Positions 10,490 through 20,729 of a stretch of DNA of 64,000 nucleotides are shown here, piece after piece. The translations under genes and the position numbers were made by a program. The first letter of the stretch is position 1. The number at the start of each line of letters is the position of its first letter. The notes under the pieces were generated by a model. The model was given only the letters and a program-made list of their open reading frames with translations. It did not search any database and was not told where the DNA came from. The stretch lies in contig CM041298.1 of assembly GCA_023052935.1 (NCBI GenBank), positions 64,877,838-64,941,837 of the forward strand, in the 5' to 3' direction. Origin of the DNA: Piezodorus guildinii. Taxonomy: Eukaryota > Arthropoda > Insecta > Hemiptera > Pentatomidae.

Positions 10490-10990
10490 ATATCTCTCAA
10501 ATTTTGGTAATTTTGTAATAGAAAAATTTGATAGGGCTTAATATAATACAGATGTCATTCTGTTTGCAATAGTCTGTCTGGGTTTATATTTGATATTTTA
10601 AATTGTCTTCCTTTACAGTAGCTTTAATTTTGTAGATTCAAATAAATTAACCTTATATTCTTTTTAGTATTGAAAAACACAAACAAAAAAAAAAAACGGT
10701 AAATATGTATGTCGAACGAATTCGATATCCAACTAAAGGAGAAATTAGGAAAAAAAAAAAACCAGATTTTAGAGCATGAAAACATTAATATAGATGTATA
10801 ACATGTTGGAAAAATAATGATTTTACAAAAAAAAATATCTCATCCAGAAAATTGTAAAAGTTGATGGAGAGTCATGAAAAGCCAATAAAAATAACTGATT
10901 TTTATAGATAATAATATAATAGATTATTCAATAAAACCCTTTTTTTCGAAATATAATTTAATTAATTTTTAATCTTTCACTTACCTCTTT
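10490..10990 (+). repeat. Family A partial copy A6
   Basis: It contains the core 'GATAGGGCTTAATATAATACAGATG', 'TTAATTTTGTAGATTCAAA', 'GATGTATAACATG' and the 'AATAGATTATTCAATAAAAC' segment. It ends in CTTTCACTTACCTC at about 10,990. Decayed, with A-rich expansions. Confidence 0.6.
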
Positions 10991-11137
10991 ATTCAACTCT
11001 GTATTTCTGTGTGTATTCAACTGTATCTGGTAATTCTTAAATTGAACCTGCAAGCTTGACCATGGGAAGCTTTTCTGCTAACCAATACTCCACAGGTTAC
11101 CCCAGTCGTATAATTTATATTTCAGTATAAAACATAG

Positions 11138-11898
11138 TATGCCTCATTTCCTACTATATCTCAAAAATCCACATATTGATTCCTTCCTAAAAATTGTAAA
11201 ATTAATAAAAGAAAATATAAGGAGAGTAACAAGTCATAATATTTCTCCTTCCCTTGATTTTTTTTTTAAACGTATAACGGTACATGTAAAAAATAGATGA
11301 AACATTTGATGCGCGCAACACATGACTTTCACTTACCTCCTTTATTAAAATCCATTTGAGAATTTTCAATAAAATAATTAATTAAATTCATTTTCGATAG
11401 CAACATGTGTTTTATTAAATAATCTTTTAAATTATTATCAATGACAATTAGTTTTATAAAATTCTCACCACTCTCCATTAACTTTTACAATTTTGTGTAT
11501 AACATAATATTTTTCTAAAATATTTAGCATTTCAACAGTATATTATACGTCTAAATTACTTCGTTTATGTTCAAAAACATCAAAATTGCATACAAAATTT
11601 TTTTGGTCTTTTCTCTTTTTCAGACTTTTCAAATATTTGTGTCTAACAAATTGGAATAGTCTGTATTTCAATCAGAATTCATCCTACATGATATTAATGA
11701 ACATTAAATTTTACATCCTTATAGCGAGCTTAATCAAAATTGTTAGAGCCGTTATTGAGAAAATCTTAAAAAGGTGCTAAATGCATAGTATGCCTCATTT
11801 CCTACTATATCTCAAAAATTCACCTATTTATTCCGTCCTAAAAATTGTAAAATTATTAAACTAAAATATTAGGAGTGTAACTAGTCATAATTTTTACA
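11138..11898. repeat. 115-bp direct repeats flanking family A copy A7
   Basis: The segments at 11,138-11,255 and 11,785-11,898 are similar direct repeats, beginning CATAGTATGCCTCATTTCC and ending in AGTAACAAGTCATAA or GTAACTAGTCATAA. Between them, at 11,285-11,790, lies a reverse-oriented family A copy. It starts TTTGATGCGCGCAACACA and reads through to the CGTTATTGAGAAAATC stretch. The repeats are too long for a target-site duplication and suggest a local duplication. Confidence 0.6.
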
Positions 11899-11922
11899 TT
11901 TACTTCCACTTACTGTAGTAAG

Positions 11923-12161
11923 GGTTTATTAGTAAAATAGATTGCGATTTAAATTTTATTTAAACGAAAAAAATATATTTTATGTAACTAAGTCATCGAA
12001 AAATCATATAAGTAGTGACATAGGCATATAATAAACCATTGTAAAGCACAAGAATTTAGAAAGGTTAAATATAATAATGAAAAGACGTTATAAAATAAAC
12101 ATATTTTCTTGTTAATTGCACTTTTCGTTAAACTAAATATTTCAAACCGATAAACTCTAAA
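11923..12161 (-). repeat. Repeat family C, inverted copy 2
   Basis: Near-identical reverse complement of 6035-6251, with about 22 additional bases near 12,110. It is joined directly to family A copy A8, just as copy 1 is joined to A3. Confidence 0.7.
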
Positions 12162-13035
12162 TCATAAGTCGTACGAAACTGAAATTTCATATATAAGACA
12201 ACTATACGCCCGAGATGTAGCGGCAACTTTTTCACTATAATCGGCTGACCGGAAGTCCTACTTTATCAAATACATTTAGCACCTTTTTACGATTTTCTGA
12301 AAAACGGCTCTAACGATTTTGATTAAACTCGCTTTATCGATATAAAATTTAATAGGCCTTAATATCATGTAAGTTTAATTCTGATTGCAATCAGTCTAGA
12401 CTATTCCAGTCAGAATAGAAATAGACAGGGCTTAAATGCCAATATTTTAAATTGTCTTCTACTAAACTACATTCCAAAAGATTAACCATATCATCTTAAT
12501 GGCACTGATAAAGGACGGTTAAATATTTAAGTTGAGCGAATTCAATAAACAACTAAAGCAGAAAAGTAGAAACATATTTTTTTATGCAATTTTTTTGTTT
12601 TTGAACACAACAATAGTAATATAGATGTATAATATACTGTTGGATAGCTAAAGATTGTAGAAAAAAATATTATCTGGTAAATGGAATTTTAAAGGGTAAT
12701 GGAGAGTGATGAAAAGCCGATAAAACTAACAGTTTTTGGTCCCTGAAAAGGGAAATTCATGTTGAGAGTACTGCCATCTGGCGGCATGTCAAAGAAGCAG
12801 AGCCCCTAGTTGTGATCATCTTGACATTCAAGTTGGAGGTGATTACCCTAAACACTGACTGATTGTTGTAGATTAAAATATAATAGATTATTCAATGAAA
12901 CACATGTTTCTATTGAAATTAAATTTAATTAATTCTTTAACGATTTATTTTTATCTCTACATGTATTTAAAAATTCTTATATTGATTTTTAAAACGGAGG
13001 CAAGTGAAAGTCGTGTGTTGCGTGCTTTATATTTT
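12162..13035 (+). repeat. Family A copy A8
   Basis: It begins within the element at 'AAGTCGTACGAAACTGAAATT', reads through the whole core, and ends with GGAGGCAAGTGAAAGTCGTGTGTTGCGTGC at about 13,023. An unrelated insert of about 130 bp lies at roughly 12,738-12,868 and contains CTGCCATCTGGCGGCATG. Confidence 0.7.
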
Positions 13036-14141
13036 TTTAAAACTTGTATTGTACCTGTAAAAACTAGATGAAAAAACAAAGAAAACCCTATGAGGACCTA
13101 TCGTAAAAATGTGAACAAAGCACAAGCGGTTCAATCTTAAGTTTAGTGCGCGAGGCTTATGAGGTTGCAAAAAGTGTTTTTAAGGCTTCCAGTATGCCAA
13201 GACATTTACATAATGTATCCGGTTTGGGGCTGCGTCACATGAATTGCCACACTTATTAGGACAAAATATACATTCATATTTTCCTTCACGTATTGGATCA
13301 CTTGATGAATACCGAAATATTTTATTTATTTATTTTTTAAACCTCATGTTTAAAAAAATAAATTATAATGAAATTGATAGTAAATTTATGTGATATCCAC
13401 ACTAACTTATCATTTTACTTATCACTTTTCACTTTGCCTAAAATATTTAATTACATTTTCTTGCGGCTTTTCATTTTTGTGTGATAAATGGTCCATTAGT
13501 GTCAGCTAATCGTAAGGCCTGTATTTAACTATTAAACAAAGATACATATTATTATGTGAGCCTTACTATATAATTTTTTAATAGAAAAATAAAAGTATAA
13601 AGGAAAATAAGGTGAAACAAAATTTATATTGTTTTTATAAATTTCCTAAAAAGCAAAATAACTTAAAATTAAAAAAAAAAATATATATATATGTAATTCT
13701 TCTTCTAATTAAAATGAATCAGGAGTTAAACGATGCTAAAATAAAGTTTTAATTATTACAATTTGTATGACATAAAATAATCAATTGGATAACATACATA
13801 ATTAACAATGAACCTACCTAAAATAAAGAATTGTTTAACAGTCCTTTGATAAATACGTTTAACTAACATAACAGAGATATAACCTCCCTTGGTGAAATAT
13901 TAACATATGATAATGAAATCAAGAATAATAAAATTCTTGATTTTACATATATAAATAAGTCCACATGAATTTTTGGATGTTGAACCATTTTATTCCTCTC
14001 CTACAAATAAATATATATAGTATTATATAATTAGAGCTTTTGTTTAACTAGGATCTTTTTGTCTATCAAAATATCAGAGGGATTTTCACTCATTAGAATC
14101 CTTATCCTAAAACTGATTTTATATACATATACTAACATATG

Positions 14142-14179
<38 letters not shown>

Positions 14180-14181
14180 TA
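13036..14181. other. No gene recognised
   Basis: The first 230 bases (13,080-13,270) are slightly GC-richer and unrecognised. The rest is AT-rich with a (TA)n tract near 14,145-14,172. No supported coding region. Confidence 0.4.
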
Positions 14182-14400
14182 AAAAAAAATTGTAACTCTA
14201 CAACCCATAAAGGCTCAGTGAATATAGAGATTCACTCTCAGCCACCATATTTTACCAGAGGCTAGGTCTGCCCTAGAAGGGTCTCCACATCCTAGTGTGC
14301 CTATGATAAATAAATAGTATTCTACCCGGCCGGGATTTGAACCCAGGACTCGGAGAACAGTAGAGTTCTCTATCCATTACACCGCGCAACTCATCTTATA
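14182..14400 (-). mobile_element. SINE family S2 (tRNA-derived), copy 1
   Basis: On the minus strand the head reads GTTGCGCGGTGTAATGGATA (A-box region), then GGGTTCAAATCCCGGC (B box). The body ends in an A/T-rich tail at the left edge. The same body (CAACCCA.., CTCAGCCRCCA, AGGTCTGCCCY, GGGTCTCCA) is found at 50,250 and 58,805. It is inserted in (TA)n sequence. The source tRNA is not certain. Confidence 0.7.
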
Positions 14401-14584
14401 TATATAATGTGTATAAGCTGCTGTGTATTAAACCAAATGAAATTCATTAAAAAGTTACCATGCTTTTTTTGACGAGTTTGGAGCTTTGCTTGTGTTACTG
14501 GTGTTAATGGTGAATCACATTTCAACTTACATGAACAAATATCATAGAAATCGTAAGACTGAGGACAAACCAAGGGTGCACAAA

Positions 14585-14765
14585 CAAATATCTTGTGCTA
14601 ATGAGGATAAAAAAGATGAAAAATGTGAAGTCTGAAGACAGCCCAGAAGACCCGCGACACTTGGTTTTCAAATGCGAAAATATGAGAGAGAATGCGACTT
14701 TACACCGGAGGCAGAGACTGCATTTTTAAAAAACATGGACACAGTGAATGTCAAGAAGATGAATA
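14585..14765 (+). pseudogene. LINE C-terminal relic (faint)
   Basis: A stretch reading EDSPEDPRHLVFKCENM, preceded by CEV in a shifted frame, has the spacing of the C..C...H....C motif at the end of many LINE polyproteins. It is short and frameshifted, with no tail seen. It could be coincidence. Confidence 0.3.
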
Positions 14766-14994
14766 TGTTCTTTAAAAAATATTCTAATTGTAAAATTCAG
14801 GTTAGATAAGTACTGTCAATAGCTGTTGTTCATATTGACCAAATAGGATTTGATACCAAATCTTATGGGTCATCTACATCTCACAAATAAATAAATATAA
14901 ACCAAATTAATGCATCAGATAATAACAATAATGAAGCTATCTTAGATCAATCGAAAGAGGCAAATTTTGTCCCATGGCAACGTCCACATGTCTC

Positions 14995-15300
14995 ATGTCT
15001 AATTTTACAAAAACTGTTGGGCTTGGACACAAAACTCTGCCACATTCGCCCTACTCTCCAGACCTATACTTAGACATCAGGACCACTACTTAAGTAGCAA
15101 AATATTTAATGGACAAAGAGAATTAGATTAGGCTTTTTTGCAGTTTATCAATTCTAAAGATGGGAAATTCTATTTCGGGAGAATGGAAAAGTTGCAAACA
15201 CGTGGCAGAAATTTATTAAAAGTAGTGGAGAATATTGTGAATCTTTGTTTTTATCTTATTGAATTTATTTTTTCTTTGAATGAAGTCTATCATGCATTCA
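14995..15300 (+). pseudogene. mariner transposase C-terminal relic
   Basis: Reads LPHSPYSPDL, the block around the third catalytic aspartate of mariner transposases. It is followed, after frame changes, by sequence that aligns with the mariner C-terminus (FLQFINSKDGKFY..). The N-terminal half and inverted repeats are not visible. Dead fragment. Confidence 0.55.
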
Positions 15301-16047
15301 TTCGATTCAATGAAGGGATTGCACTCGATCATATTACATTTTATAACGTTTCCTGATAAACAAAAGAGAAAAAAGTTCAATGAGTACTTATTACTACCAC
15401 GTTGATAAAAAAAAAAAAAATCATCCAAGTTCCATGTTTTAATTGGAGACATTTTCAAGTTGGCAATGATGAAGAGTCATTGATGTTCCTTACTTTTTAT
15501 TTACAAGTGTTTGCTTTATCCTGACAAACAACCCCTTGTAGGGGTTTGCAGAAAGGGGAAGGCTTTGCAGGTTGTCCAATCGATAAGGGTTGAAATTATT
15601 AATGCAATCTTTACCTTCGGCTGGAAGAAAGGACTGTGATATTCCACGGGGTCCAGCTCTTTCGGGGTCGGGCTGAATTATGAATCATTTGAAGCGAAAT
15701 AATTAAGGTTTTTAAAATTCAAAGAAAAAATTAATTTTTAATTTCAACTAAAAAAAAATGAGTTGTGTTCAATGATTTGGTATTGTCTTCATGAACTAAA
15801 GGAATTCGTTTCCGTTCTACGTGACGACTTTCCTTAATTATTTTCCAACTCCAATTATGAATTTTTATTTTTTTAAAACTGACTTGAGTTTTTATCATTC
15901 TACAAGTTTATCCCAATTTCCAATACCAAATAAATACATTTAATTTCTTCCTGACTAGGATGAACAATAGATCATAGATAAGTATACCGATGATTTACTC
16001 CTATTTAAAGTTAGAAAGATAGTGACTATTTTTTTTTCCATCATATA
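15301..16047. other. No gene recognised; GC-richer block
   Basis: A block at about 15,515-15,690 (CCCCTTGTAGGGGTTTGCAG, GGGTCCAGCTCTTTCGGGGT) is GC-richer and unique in the window. It may be conserved non-coding or repeat sequence. The rest is AT-rich. Confidence 0.35.
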
Positions 16048-16408
16048 CAGTAGCTCACAGTGAAAAGGATTCACCTAATATATATCTATAAATATGTCAA
16101 AAATAACTTATTGCGCTTATTTTTATATGACCTATAAGTGTATATGGAATGGGAATAAATTCTGGATTACAGATTAACTTGCCTAGCTCTCTAGCATTCC
16201 CGATGAATTAAATAAAGCTACATAAGAGGATTGCAAACCTTTGACCTATCTCATAGTGAAAATGATACACCACTCATGTTGCCATTGTTTACACCACTCA
16301 TTGTTTTTAATCCGTTTTAGTTCTATCCAGGCTTTCAGTGTCTTCTGTGCTATCAGTCTCTAAGACAATATTATTATATTATTTTGAGATTGTTTTTGTT
16401 TTATTATA

Positions 16409-18699
16409 ATGGGCCGGCACCCAACGGTAAGAGAAAGAGAACTCATTATACAACAGTTCAACAGAGGAAAATCGTATCGAGAAATTGGCGAACTTTTTCA
16501 GAAAAGCCATGCAACAGTATAACACATTGTAGAAAGATATAAAAGGGAAAACAGGCTTTTTAATAAGAAGAGGAAAAGCCCAAAAAAGATACTTTCCGAT
16601 GCTGACGAAAGGTGGATTCTGAGATATGTAAAAATAAAAAACACCAAGAATGAGTTCACCGAAAATTGCAAGTGAAGTGGAAAATTATTTAAAGAAGATT
16701 GTTAGTGCGGAAACTGTGCGTCGCGTCCTAAGGAAACATAGTTTTCATGGTAGAGTTGCTAGGAAAAAGCCGTTCATTAGTAAAAAAAATCAAAAAGATC
16801 GGCTAAAATTTGCAAATGACCACATTTTCAAAGATTTTGACTTTTGGAAAAAGTTTATTTTTGGTGATAAAATCAAATTTAATATTTTTGGGTCGGATGG
16901 ACGTGGATACGTTTGGAGAAGCAATTTCCAAGCAAAATCTCTTACCGACTGTGAAACATGGAGGTGGGAGTGTGATGGTGTGGGGTGCATGGCAGCCTCT
17001 GGTGTGGGAAATCTGCATTTCATAGAAGGTATAATGTATAAACATTTATATGTAGCACGACTTACTGACTTCATCACAAAAGCCTTTAACGAACGCAAAC
17101 ATACCGGCATGCTCCTTCTAGACCTCGAAAAAGCATTTGATATCATTTGGCACTCCGGGCTCATATACAAATTAATCTCATTCAACTTCCCACCATACCT
17201 GATTCACATCATTCACTCCTATTTAACAAATAGACAGTTTTATATTTAAGTTGGCACATCTACTTCCGACACCCTCCCCATCTCAGGGGTCTTCCTCAAG
17301 GCTCTTGCCTATCTCCAATCCTATTTAATTTGTTCATTTGTGATTTACCAGCCCATTCATTTGTGACGAGGTCATTATACGCCGATGATACAGCATTGTA
17401 TACCTCATCATATCGTATTGATACAATAGTGAATCGCCTTCAACAATATTTTAAAAAATTTCACAAATATTGCATAAAATGGAAATTGAAAATTAATCCC
17501 ACCAAATCCGAAGCAATTTTTTTCACTAAACGTCGCCCACAAATCAACCACCAAATCAAGATAAATTCAGCTCTCATCCCTTGGTCAAAATCCGTACAGT
17601 ACCTAGGCATAACATTAGACAAATCTCTTACATTCACAGATCATATCAATAGAAAAATCGATAAAGGCAAAAAATTAATATTTAAAATGTTCCCATACTT
17701 CAACAAAAAATGCCATTTGAGCTCTCATAACAAATTAATAATCTACAAATCAGTTATTCGCCCGTTAATTACATACGCCTCGCCAGTCTAGAGCTCAACC
17801 TACTTGACTAACTACCAAAAACTTGAAAGAATTCAAAATCTATCAATGCGGATAATTAACAATTACCCCCGCTACACTAAAATATCATCTATGCTCCAGG
17901 ACTTACAGCTTCCAACAATGAAACATTTTGTCCATACTCAAACAGTTTCTTACTTCAGTAAAACACCAGTCTCCAAAAATCCATTAATAAAGAAAATCGG
18001 TAACTATAATAAAGCATCTCTAAAACGCTACACTCATAAAAGAACTAAACTAACTTAAGCTAGTTTATTTTAATTTCTAATTTTATATTATCAATTATGT
18101 TATCTGTTTTTATTGTAGGTTTTTGTATAATTTTTCCTACAACCATATATAATCACAATTTAATTTTACCATTAACTATAGATTAGTTAATTAGATTATA
18201 ACTACCAAATAAACCAAACATTTGCTGATTGTAAGGATGTCTCATCCGAAATCATTTATAAATTTTTTGTCAATATGTAAAAATGTAAATAAAGTTTATT
18301 TTCTTCTTCTTCATTTATATGTGGACATATTAAGGCAAAATCTGATGGTAGTTGCTGAAAAATTAGGATTAAAAGATATTTTTACTTCTTACCAAGATAA
18401 TGACCCAAGCATTATTCTTCAATTCTTCATTAATAGTGAAAGAATGGCTCACATTTAACTGTCCTAAACTTATAAAGACACCTGCGCAGTCACCAGATTT
18501 ATATGTCATTGAACATTTGTGGGCAAAATTGGAGACAGAAATTCTAAAACATAATATTACAAACAAAGAAAATCTAAAAAAGGCACTCTTGGAAGAATGG
18601 GACAAAATTAGCAAAGATTTTATCCAAAAACTCGTGGAATCCATCCCAAACCGCTTAAGAGAAGTAATTAATAACAAAGAACTTCCAACAGGATGTTAA
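16409..18699 (+). pseudogene. Tc1-family transposase, interrupted
   Basis: An ATG at 16,409 opens the DNA-binding region, which has a helix-turn-helix-like stretch in RGKSYREIGELF. A TAA near 16,520 and later frameshifts break it. The catalytic core follows from about 16,650. It has the first aspartate in FGDKIKFN and the GSDGRGYVWR and GVGNLHFIEGIM blocks. After the LINE it resumes at about 18,312 with VDILRQNL, the second aspartate in QDNDPS, and the third acidic residue in SPDLYVIEHLW (the DD34E signature). It ends NKELPTGC at 18,699. It would excise and insert the element at TA, but this copy cannot be translated whole. Confidence 0.8.
17054..18311 (+). mobile_element. 5'-truncated Jockey-type LINE inside the Tc1 transposase
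   Basis: An 11-bp duplication, CATTTATATGT, lies at 17,043-17,053 and 18,312-18,322. The insert carries RT motifs (LLDLEKAFDIIWH, then GLPQGSCLSPILFN after a frameshift near 17,250-17,300, then the LYADDTALY box near 17,380, and YLGITLDKSLTF). It ends with the usual Jockey C-terminus near 18,058, where a stop follows. A stop (TAG) at about 17,790 and the frameshift disable it. The 3' tail is AATAAAGTTTATTTTC followed by short TTC repeats, not plain poly(A). Confidence 0.8.
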
Positions 18700-18948
18700 A
18701 GTTATATAAAATTATTTTTAAATTGAATTTTATTAAAGTGTATCATTTTCACTGTGAGGTCTGGAATTTCATTTTGTTATTTTTATGTTCAGGCATTATT
18801 AATTATTGTTCAAGAGAGATATTTATTTTTTTGTAGATATAATGTGTAATATTTTAGGGAGAACAATTTTTAAAAAAATATATTATTGTACATAATAAAT
18901 AAACATTTTGTGGAATTTGTATGGTGTATCATTTTCACTGTGACGTAT

Positions 18949-19799
18949 ATATTTTTCTTTTCCATTCATGGGTTGTAGAGGTACAGCTTTATAAAGTCAC
19001 CTTACACTCATAAATCTTTCTATAAAACTATCAGTTGACGTTAATTCTATGCCTGCCATAATGTAAACATTATTTTCAATTCGAATATTGATTCTACAGG
19101 AATATTTCAATATTTATTTTTAAATAAAAAGGCTTGGCACCAATACTTCAAAGGAAATAACATTCGTTCCTCTACAGAAAAAAACAAAACAAAACACAAC
19201 CATATGAGTATTGAGTACAAGATGATTTTAATCTTACACTATATTGTATTTCATTAGCTGTTATTGACTTGGAAGTTGAAACAAAACAAATGTTTTTTTT
19301 AATTACGTGATATTAAAAGGAAATCGGTATTTTCAGTCAGTTTCTAACATGACAACGTGATGTCGTGATTATTAAAAGTAAAACGTTTAATTAAAATACG
19401 TTCAAATCAACCTTCTTATTAAATTTTATTATGATTTTAACGATGTAATATAATTCTTTAACAGGATGAGAGATATTATAAAAAATGTCGCAGCGAATAT
19501 TTCATTACGTCTTTTAATGATGGTGGGGACAATTAACGTTTATGAGGTCGAGTCTTATTATTTGCCATTTTATAGAGTCTTAAGTCTGCTATTAAATTCA
19601 TCTTAGCTATAGCCGGGAATGAAAAATTAAATAACATTTTTGTTGCATTTGCATATCAATATTTTTTTTTGCTTAACTGCTCCTCGAGTAATTTATCTGA
19701 TTTTATACCATACTTTACTTTTCAAATTGGATATTATTTAAATTTGGTAAAAACCTTTATTAATTAAAAGTTAGCATCGGGCCCGTTTAATCACATTCG
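18949..19799. other. No gene seen
   Basis: AT-rich and unique in this window. No open frame or repeat is supported. Confidence 0.4.
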
Positions 19800-20441
19800 T
19801 AAAAAATCAATACACACGACTTTCACTTGTTATAATAAATAGAACTTTTAAGCAAAGTTAAAGATGAATAAAGGTTAAAAAATTACATTGAGTTTTTATA
19901 GAAACACCTGCTTCCTTAAATAATCTTTTGTACATGATTATATCTTTTATAAAATCTTTATATTAAAACATATCATATTATTAACATGTATAAAAAAACG
20001 GATAAATATATAAGTTGAACGAATTTGATAAAAAATATTGAAGAAAGAAGCCAAAATATTTTTATATGTAAGAACAGTAGGGTAGGGCGGGGTTATTTTA
20101 ATTATAATATTTTAGGTAAAGTTTGCCTACTTCGGACTCATTTACTTTATATAATCATAAATAAGCGAATTGAAAACAATAGCGGAACATCAAGTTGTCT
20201 AATTTAGAAAAAATATTGTAAACAGTATATAGAATATTTTTTACATGATTATTTCAATTTTTTCGAATATCATCGATAAAAAGGATTATAATCATGCTTT
20301 CAAAGTAGAGCATTTTTAAAATAGGTTGGTTAGAATACGAAAAGTCCTTTTAAATTGGAATTTAACCGATCACTCCCCATAATCTACCCTTGCGGGTGAA
20401 ACTTCCTCCTGAGAATCTCAATAAAATCCCTGAACGCCCTT

Positions 20442-20729
20442 ATGATCAACCAACTCAGCCAAAACCCCAACCTCCAGTATCTCAGCGGACTGAATAGCTT
20501 CGTACCCCACGGCGAGTTCAGCCCCAAGCTGAATCCTGAACCAAATCCTGAACCAATCAACTATCTATCCCAGGTCTCTTATCCTCCTCATCCGTTTCCC
20601 AACCATGATCCTTTTAACACATTCTCCATTCTCCAGTCCTTTCTCTCAGATCTTAGAGATACCATCCAACCGCTAATTACCCTTCTCACTAGAGTCCTTT
20701 CCCAAATCCCTTTTAATTTCCCACGATGA
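20442..20729 (+). pseudogene. LINE ORF1, C-terminal remnant
   Basis: Only the end of ORF1 survives. It is a proline-rich stretch followed by a hydrophobic C-terminus (LSDLRDTIQPLITLLTRVL) that resembles the end of ORF1 in the related element at 38.0 kb. The zinc knuckles are absent because of the 5' truncation. An in-frame TGA at about 20,397 closes the frame upstream, so the ATG at 20,442 is probably internal. Its stop overlaps the ORF2 start as ATGA (20,726-20,729). Confidence 0.6.

Larger units (their letters stand above)
16048..18948 (+). mobile_element. Tc1-type transposon with IR/DR ends, split by a LINE
   Basis: The outer left repeat (CTCACAGTGAAAAGGATTCACC, 16,054-16,074) and outer right repeat (GGTGTATCATTTTCACTGTGA, 18,922-18,942) are inverted. 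Matching inner copies lie at 16,250-16,271 and 18,738-18,758. This gives an inverted-repeat/direct-repeat arrangement with about 200 bp between outer and inner sites on each side. The element starts at TA|CAGT (16,046-16,051). The right tip is decayed (CGTATATA). The transposase gene inside is broken and also carries the LINE at 17,054-18,311. Confidence 0.8.
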
